Source: Campanula takesimana
Lineage: Eukaryota > Streptophyta > Magnoliopsida > Asterales > Campanulaceae
Length of the DNA: 64,000 nt
Reading direction: 5' to 3'
Assembly (NCBI GenBank): GCA_026119855.1
Contig: JAOWBW010000182.1
Coordinates: 1,218,297-1,282,296 of the forward strand
Shown here piece by piece: positions 57,680 to 64,000 of this stretch (position 1 is the stretch's first letter; each line of letters begins with the position of its first letter). Made by a program: the position numbers and the translations under genes. The notes beneath the pieces were generated by a model that saw only the letters and a list, made by a program, of their open reading frames with translations, was not told the DNA's origin and did not search any database.

Positions 57680-59560
57680 GTATGGTTTGACCTAAGGTTT
57701 GACCTAAATTTGACCTAAGGTTTGACCTAAGGTTTGGGACAAAAAGTGGTTCAAGCTAGGATGCGACGATAATGGTGGGTTGACCTAGATGGGTAAAGGA
57801 TAGGTCGACCTAAATGAGAAGGGTTGGATTGACCTATATAGTGAATGAATCAAGATAGCGGGTTGTAGCGGTTTGCCTATAGGATGATCTAAGCGGGATA
57901 GACATGGTTTGACCTAAGCGGGTCTACGGTTGACCTATTCGGGTTAAACATGGGTAGGCTGACCTATTAGGGTTGGTTGACCTAGGGAGGTCGGTAGATT
58001 GACCTAGATGGATCCTAGATTGGTAAGTCGACCTAAGCGGGTCACGGGGTGACCTTGACGGGTCAAAGGTGAAAGGGTAGTTTTAACCTAAGACGGATAA
58101 GTTGACCTAAATGGGTCAAGGATGGTGTGTGGACCTAAACGGGTTGACCTAGGTTGGTCTGGACGACGGTGGGTCAAATAATGACCTAGGTGGGTCAAGA
58201 TGACTGTTTGACCTAAGCGGGTTAGGACCAAAGGTAATTGGGTTCACCTATGGAATCAAAGATTGACCTAAGAGGTCGAAAATGGATAAGGTTGACCTAG
58301 GAGTCCAAGTTTGACCTAAGAGGTCGAAGGTGATTGGGTTGACCTAGGAGGTCAAAGGTTGACCTAAGAGGTCAACGGGTGATAATGTTGACCGAGGGGT
58401 CCAAGGGTAGACCTAAGAGGTCAAAGGTGGATGAGGTTGACCTAAGAGGTCAAAGGCGGATGAGAATGACCTATGGGGTCAAAGGTTGACCTAAGAGGTC
58501 AAAGACGATAAAGTTTACCTAGGGGTTAAATGTGATAAGGTTGTCCTAGGAGGTCAAGGGTTGACCTAAGAGGTCGGAGGCGGATAAAGTTGACCTAGGC
58601 GGTCAAGGGTTGACCTAAGAGGTCGAGGGGTGACCTAAGAGGTTGAGGGTGATAAGGTTGACCTAGGAGGTCAAGGGTAGACCTAAGAGGTCAAAGGCGG
58701 ATAAAGTTGACCTAGGGGGTCAAAGGTAGACCTAAGAGATTAAAGGTTGGTACGGTTGACCTAGGGGGTCAAAGGTTGACTTAAACGGATAAGATTGACC
58801 TAGGGGTTCAAAGGTTGACTTAAACGGATAAGATTGACCTAGGGGGTCAAAGGTTGGCCTACGAGGTCAAAGGGTGGTAAGGTTGACCTAAGAGGTCAAA
58901 GGTTGACCTAGGGGGTCAAAGGTTGGCTTAAGAGGTCAAAGGTAGATAAGGTTGACCTTGGAGGTCAAAGGTTGGGAAGGTTGACCTAGGTGGTCAAAGG
59001 TTGGCCTAAGAGGTCAAAGGGTGGTAATGTTGACCTAGGAGGTCAAAGGTTGACCTAGGGGGTCAAAGGTTGGCTTAAGAGGTCAAAGGTAGATAAGGTT
59101 GACCTTAGGGGTCAAAGGTTGGGAAGGTTGACCTAGGTGGTCGAAGGTTGACCTAGGAGGTCAAAGGTAGATAAGGTTGACCTTGGAGGTCAAAGGTTGG
59201 GAAGGTTGACCTAGGTGGTCAAAGGTTGGCCTAAGAGGTCAAAGGGTGGTAAGGTTGACCTAGGAGGTCAAAGGTTGACCTAGGGGGTCAAAGGTTGGCT
59301 TAAGAGGTCAAAGGTAGATAAGGTTGACCTTGGGGTCAAAGGTTGGGAAGGTTGACCTAGGTGGTCGAAGGTTGACCTAGGAGGTCAAAGGTAGGTAAGG
59401 TTGACCCAGGGGGTCAAAGGTTGACCTAAGAGGTCAAAGGTAGATAAGATTGTCCTAAGAGGCCAAAGGATGGTGGGATTTTGACCAAAGCGGGTCGAGA
59501 TGAAGGGTAGGCCCAAATGGATCGCGATGATGGCCCAACGGATGAGCGATGGACCTTAGA
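57680..59560. repeat. W-box-like ~20-bp array (gttgaccta.gaggtcaaagg) with 225-bp higher-order unit
   Basis: The words TTGACC and GGTCAA alternate through 1.9 kb. The phrase 'tagataaggttgacctt' at 58943, 59090, 59168 and 59315 gives steps of 147, 78 and 147. This defines a 225-bp higher-order unit duplicated in tandem (58943-59167 and 59168-59392). The array lies between the primer-binding site and gag, in the leader of E2. Confidence 0.92.
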
Positions 59561-60014
59561 GGTCGCCTAGATGCAATGCACATTTTATTTTGCGAAAAGT
59601 TTTTGCATTTTTTTACATCCTAAATAGGTGATCCGAGGAGTGTCCTAATCTCTATGTGTGGGTTGACACGGGTTAGGTAAAAGGTTCCCACCGCTCGCGG
59701 AACGTACACGGTGAGTGGAGTAGACGAGTGACTCGAAAAGAGGGCGGCAGTAGCGCACAAATTCCCGCACATCAAAAACTCCGGGTAGTAGGGACATGTG
59801 CAGTGCTGACACGGACTAGTGGTAGTGTGTGGCAAGAAACTAATTCTTTTTAAGGAGAAAAGAGAGAAGTTTTGAATGTTTGAATGATGCTATGCAATGC
59901 AATGCAGGAGAAGGAAAATAATGTACAAGGGAGCATAGCAGAGTTTTGTTTGACCTTAGTACTATAGGGAAAGTACAAAAAATACATGTATTGAAAAAAT
60001 ACAAGGTACACATA
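59561..60014 (-). other. E2 leader, unique part
   Basis: No coding signal and no obvious repeat. Confidence 0.5.
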
Positions 60015-60415
60015 TTAACATGGCCAAAATACAAGGTGTATGTGCAAACATGGCAAAGTGTGAGGTGCATGTGCAAACATGGCAAAGTGTGAGGTGCATG
60101 TGTAAACATGGCAAAGTGTGAGGTGTATGTGTAAACATGGAAAGTGTGCATGTGTAAACATGGCAGGTGTGTGCATGTGTAAACATGGCAAGTGTGTGCA
60201 TGTGTGAACATGGCAAGTGTGCATGTGTAAACATGGCAGGTGTGTGCATGTGTAAACATGGCAAGTGTGTGCATGTATAAACATGGCAAGTGTGCATGTG
60301 TAAACATGGCAGGTGTGTGCATGTGTAAACATGGCATATGTGCATGTGTAAACATGGCAGGTGTCTGCATGTGTAAACATGGCAGGTGTGTGCATGTGTA
60401 AACATGGCAAGCATC
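60015..60415. repeat. 23/25-bp tandem array (gtgtgcatgtgtaaacatgg)
   Basis: Units alternate between 23 and 25 bp through a variable (TG)n part (acatgg at 60183, 60208, 60231, 60256). About 17 units run up to 50 bp from the primer-binding site. Two units add to 48 bp, which keeps several overlapping frames open; the His/Cys-rich translations are artefacts. Confidence 0.92.
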
Positions 60416-60465
60416 ATGATGTGACGAAAGTTAGACCCACTAAGTTTGAAAAAGTTTCAAAGCAG

Positions 60466-60483
60466 TCCCCAGCAGAGTCGCCA
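60466..60483 (-). promoter_or_regulatory. E2 primer-binding site
   Basis: On the minus strand TGGCGACTCTGCTGGGGA starts one base after the 5' LTR. It equals the E1 site except at one position. Confidence 0.82.
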
Positions 60484-60484
60484 C

Positions 60485-61573
60485 TGTGAATACGTGTGTT
60501 TGAAATTGGGAATATTCATAGTAACATTAAATTTATGAGAGTCGCCACGCCGTTTTAATTAAAGCCAAAACATTGAGAAAAGCATGTTAATGGGTTCGGG
60601 GGTCAAATTACAACAAGAGAAGAATATTGAACGTTATCACTCCTATTGCCCGAATGATCGGTCTTTCTATCATGATGAATGTGTTAGTAGTATGTTAGTG
60701 TTTGAGACCGGATCCGAAGATTGCCTACGTTCCTCTCAATGTGAGAAGCTCAGGTCAGCGTAGTTCGAGAAGAATTTAGAATAGGCAGAAGAATCGGGAT
60801 CATGCATAATGAGGGGGGAATTACCTAAAGTTTAGGGTTTAGAAGTAGTTCCTAGATCATCCTCGGGTTGATGAACCCTCGATCATCATCGGCTATGAAA
60901 TAACATGCAAACATGAAGATCGCAACCCTAAATATAGCATAAATAAGGTTTTAATCTATGAACACGATGAACATATGAAGAACATATATGAACATATGAA
61001 TGAACATGCGAAGCATATGAAGAAACTATGAATAAACATGCAAGAACATGAATATTAAAGATCTACATTAGAAATAATGCAAGAACGTGAAGAAATAAGT
61101 TAGAAAACTTACCTATGTTGGCAAGAAATAAACCTTGATCTTCTTGGAGGTTTGAATGCTAATTAGAGAGCAAAATTGTGTTTAAGAACTCTCAAATTCG
61201 GATCCCCCTAAACCAATAGCATGAGATTGGTTTATATAGTAAACTGAGGGGAAGATCTGATGGTCCAGATCATCCGGGGTGGATGTGGCCGCGTGGCCAA
61301 TATTGAGGGCGGCGGCGAAAGTGGCCGCGTGGCCAATATTGAGGGCGGCGGCGAAAGTGGCCGCGTGGCCATCGTTGCGCGCTGACTTGAAATTCAAGCT
61401 AGGGTTTTACTGTTCATACAAGGCAACCCTAAATGTCCATATTTAATGTTTTCTAGAACATTGAGCTATTTTTGGGAATCCGGGACAAGTCTTTGCAAGG
61501 TTTCTAATTCCCATAAAGTCCTTGTATATTTGGGAAAGCCTTAATAAACTCATTTTCAGATCGGGTACTAACA
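60485..61573 (-). repeat. E2 5' LTR (1,089 bp)
   Basis: It matches 47757-48844 with about ten differences by eye. It includes the stem motif (60721-60766) and the TGGCCGCGTGGCCA repeat (61,283-61,372). Confidence 0.93.
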
Positions 61574-63300
61574 CTCTCCTTGTACGAACACCAACATTTA
61601 GATCACCAATGATATTATTGATTGGGTGACCTTTAACTTCACGAATTTCAGGAGGTAAGTTAGGTTGGGTTGTAGAAACTTGAAGGTCTTCAATTGGTAC
61701 TTCTTCACCAGATTCAAAATCATCAAAATTAGGGGGTTGAACTGGTTCAGAATTGAAACTAGGGTTAACACCAGATGCAGCAGTAGATATAGGCGCGTGA
61801 TAGGAATCAAAAGGCGCAACATGTGAGTGAGGCACAGTTGATGATCCATTTGGCGCGCCATATGAGGAGTTAGGCGCAACTGATGTGGATGGATTTCCTT
61901 GAGTTGATAGATTCTGATTTTGAGTAGGCGCAACATGAATATGAGCACCTGTATCATTAAGCTCAACAGAATCATCAGCAACATTTGGAGCCAAATATGG
62001 ATCAAGGAGAGAATGTTCATCAAATGTAACATGTACAATTAAACTATCACTAATGTAGATCTATTAAAAACGCGAAAAGCTTTAGAATGTTTGGCTTACC
62101 CAACAAAAATACCTTCATCGGCTTTGGCATCGAATTTACCTCTATGTTCGTTTCTGTTGTAGAGGATATAACACTTGCAACCAAAGATCTTGAAGAATGC
62201 AATGTTGGGTGTTCTACCACGCCAAAGTTCATACGGAGTCTTGTTGTGAAGTTTGTTGATGAGGGAACGATTTTGAATAAAACATGCTGTGTTGATAGCT
62301 TCTTCCCAAAAGTACTTAGGCAATTTAGCTTCAGCTATCATTGTCTTTCCCGCTTCAATCAACATCCTATTCTTTCTTTCCACAACACCATTTTGTTGAG
62401 GAACACCAGCAGTTGAGAAGTTGTGATCTATCCCATGATCGTCACAATATCGAGCAACACCGTTGTTCTTGAATTCTGTTCCATTGTCGAATCGAACACT
62501 AACGATGTCATCTTCTTTTTGGGTTTGGAGCATTCTGAATAAGGTGGTCAAAATGTCATAACAATCGTCTTTTGAGATCATCATTTCCACCCATGTATAT
62601 CTTGAATAATCATCCACCACAACTAGAGTATACTTGTTTCTTCTAATACTTGCAGTGGTGACTGGTCCAAATAGATCAATGTCAGCAGTTTCAAACATCT
62701 AGTAGTTAAGGGATTGGTCTTGCTGGAGAAAGACTTTTTCGGTTGTTTGCCAAGTTGACACGCGGCGCACTTCTTGTCATGATGATCATCAACCTTGGGA
62801 AGTCTTTTACAAGATTATTCCTGTTGATTTTAGATAGATACTTGAAGTTCAAGTGACTTAAGCGCTTGTGCCACAGTCAACTATTTTCGCTCACACTTTT
62901 AGCTACAAAACAAAGATTAGTACTAGAGTTCATACTATGGAAATCAATAATGTAAATATTTGTCTTACGATATCCCGTGAGTAATGTAACTCCAGTTTTA
63001 ACATTCTTGATAAGACCCTTAGTTGAAGTAAAATGGCATTCTAATCCTTTGTCATAGAATTGAGATATGGATAATAAGTTATGCTTAAGTCCTTCGACGA
63101 GAGAGACTCTTTCAATGCACACTTTGTCTTTCTTGAGCTTTCCATATGCTACAACTTGACCTTTGTTATTATCACCAAATGTTACTGAGGGACCTCTTTC
63201 TTCATGAACATCTTCAAGTAAGGATTCATCTCTAGTCATGTGTCGTGAACACCCACTATCGAGAATCCATTCATACGTTTTAGCTTTTGAAGATCCAGCA
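61574..63300 (-). pseudogene. pol: E5 pol 5' part: protease and integrase
   Basis: On the minus strand the protease motif EWILDSGCSRHM lies at about 63,273-63,237. It is followed by SVTFGDNNKGQVVAYGKLKK and LKHNLLSISQFYD. A stop at 62877 separates this from LWHKRLSHLNFKYLSKINRN, the pre-integrase segment, and a frameshift follows. The integrase core (62698-62096) has DIDLFGPV, SVRFDNGTEFKN and PQQNGVVERKN, which supply the DDE residues. KTPYELWRGRTPN and IFGCKCYI follow. The linker before RT (61994-61578) is Ser/Pro-rich, with GAHIHVAPTQNQNL and repeated 'APxxSY'. E2 interrupts it at 61573. This is a Copia domain order (integrase before RT). Confidence 0.88.
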
Positions 63301-63368
63301 ATGAAGCAAAGAACCTGAAATATAAATATTTAAAGCAGGTCCCCTTTATTCCTTTTCGGGTCTTAGAG

Positions 63369-63998
63369 TTAGCAACTTTTGATGACCCACTCTTTCTTTA
63401 CCTTAGGATTCTTACGTCCTTTGGCATTGGGAGTGAATCTCAAAAGGCATTCCACGGCCTTATGTCCCGAACAATCACAAATTGAATAATGATGAAAGCT
63501 ACCAATCACATGAGTTTTTACAAACTCATTACTTTTCTTTGGGATAGCATTCTTCTTTGGGTCAGATGAGCCAGCCTTAACAAAATCCTTCTTTTGAAAT
63601 TTTGGAGCGCTTATTCTTGGAGGGTGCATAGGGCTAGGAGGCGCACAACGGTTAGGCACGTGGCTCCTAGGCGCATAATGTGCACTCGGAGAAGGAGCGC
63701 GCCTTGTTTCAAGAATGATTTTGCTAGAAGATGATTCATCTGTAGCTACTTCCTTCTCTTTAGCTTTCCCAAATTGTTTCGTTGGGTAGACATAATGGAA
63801 TGTTTGTCTCTTGACTTTTTCCTGTCCTTTACCCATTGAATTATAATGTTTTTCTTTGGGAATTTTAAAAGTTTGCTGATTTGTAAATTCACTATATCTT
63901 TCAGCACAGACATCACATTTAAAGTTGTCACTAGTTGATGAGAATCCCAAGCCACTTTTATCACCACTGACTTTTTGGGACTCAAATATATTATCCAT
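63369..63998 (-). pseudogene. gag: E5 gag, C-terminal part
   Basis: The minus-strand frame from about 63998 to 63369 is cut by the window edge. It contains a basic region (MGKGQEKVKRQTFHYVYPTK) and a segment APRSHVPNRCAPPSPMHPPR written by GC-rich words. It also has a degraded zinc knuckle, CDCSGHKAVEC, and ends KKEWVIKSC. SIRE gags end with a CCHC knuckle before protease. The break to the protease frame is near 63,330. The stretch 'ttatatttcag' just before the protease looks like an intron 3' end but is not proven. Confidence 0.6.
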
Positions 63999-64000
63999 AG

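Larger units (their letters stand above)
47757..61573 (-). mobile_element. E2: pol-less Tat-derived retrotransposon packed with tandem arrays (13.8 kb)
   Basis: The LTRs are 47757-48844 and 60485-61573. The TSD is CTCTC (47752-47756 and 61574-61578). The primer-binding site at 60466-60483 reads, on the minus strand, TGGCGACTCTGCTGGGGA. It differs at one base from that of E1 and sets the minus orientation. Only a 230-aa gag-like protein is present. No protease, RT or integrase motif is visible. The rest is at least five families of tandem repeats plus recurrent stem motifs. Its LTRs differ by about 1 % by eye. It was therefore mobilised recently, presumably with proteins of an autonomous Tat element. 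Confidence 0.92.
30836..64000 (-). mobile_element. E5: SIRE-like Ty1/Copia retrotransposon with two nested insertions, runs off the window
   Basis: The 3' LTR is at 30836-32253. On the minus strand the order is gag end, protease, integrase, RT, RNase H, a long spacer, an envelope-like ORF, a purine tract and the LTR. An extra ORF after pol and the tract AGGGGGAGAT are known marks of the SIRE (Maximus) lineage. E4 (33224-42459) and E2 (47757-61573) interrupt it. Subtracting them leaves about 10.1 kb. The 5' LTR and gag start lie beyond 64,000. The 5 bp before it are GGAAG (30831-30835), so the far end should be followed by GGAAG. Several stops and frameshifts show it is inactive. Confidence 0.85.

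Noticed and set aside
59840..60417. Three overlapping minus-strand ORFs with His/Cys-rich repeat proteins
   Set aside because: They are translations of the 23/25-bp tandem array. Two units total 48 bp, so several frames stay open.

Overview
The window is repeat-dominated nuclear DNA of a flowering plant, most likely a eudicot. This is judged from the lineages present: Tat-type and Tekay-type Gypsy elements, a SIRE-like Copia element, Stowaway MITEs with CTCCCTCCGTCCC ends, and a Helitron. I cannot name the species. I see no intact host gene. The only recognisable host coding sequence is a broken fragment of an IDM1/ROS4-like PHD-finger acyltransferase gene near 30.3-30.8 kb.

Layout. 1-2.68 kb: a non-autonomous element with ~97-bp inverted repeats and a Stowaway MITE inside it. 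2,679-15,731 (+): a complete but decayed Tat-lineage Gypsy retrotransposon (E1), TSD CATAC, with gag, protease plus G-patch, RT, two RNase H domains, integrase, an antisense extra ORF, and a tandem-repeat 3' UTR. 15.7-18.05 kb: intergenic DNA and the 3' end of a small Copia element. 18,054-26,236: a Stowaway MITE split by a 7.9-kb Tekay-like Gypsy element (E3, minus, TSD AGGAA) with 2.8-kb LTRs. 26.2-30.8 kb: AT-rich intergenic DNA, a Helitron with a MITE inside, a SINE-like tRNA head, another MITE, and the gene fragment. From 30,836 to beyond the window end (minus): a SIRE-like Copia element (E5), itself interrupted twice. E4 (33,224-42,459, minus, TSD CACCA) has 4-kb LTRs around only 1.3 kb and sits in the envelope-like ORF. 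E2 (47,757-61,573, minus, TSD CTCTC) is a pol-less Tat derivative filled with satellite-like arrays and sits in pol.

How the parts relate. E1 and E2 share a primer-binding site, a purine-tract type, the gag zinc-knuckle region and two short stem-forming sequences, so E2 looks like a non-autonomous partner of a Tat element. E3 and E4 share their pol-terminal sequence, parts of their LTRs and the primer-binding site, so E4 looks like a non-autonomous relative of E3. By eye the LTR pairs of E2, E3 and E4 differ by roughly 1 %, while those of E1 differ by several percent. E1 is therefore the oldest complete insertion and the nested ones are young.

The strongest unusual signals are: (1) a repeated hairpin with a CCC-GNRA-GGG core and a covarying outer stem downstream of the coding regions of E1 and E2; (2) a second recurrent stem motif (GAACTACG...CGTAGGC) with compensatory inner-stem changes, seen seven times; (3) clusters of short, CpG-rich, near-palindromic words in all five large LTR elements, different in each family, including at matching places in the related LTRs of E3 and E4; (4) a 5-kb pol frame in E1 with 13 stop codons and no visible frameshift; (5) a W-box-like repeat array in the leader of E2.
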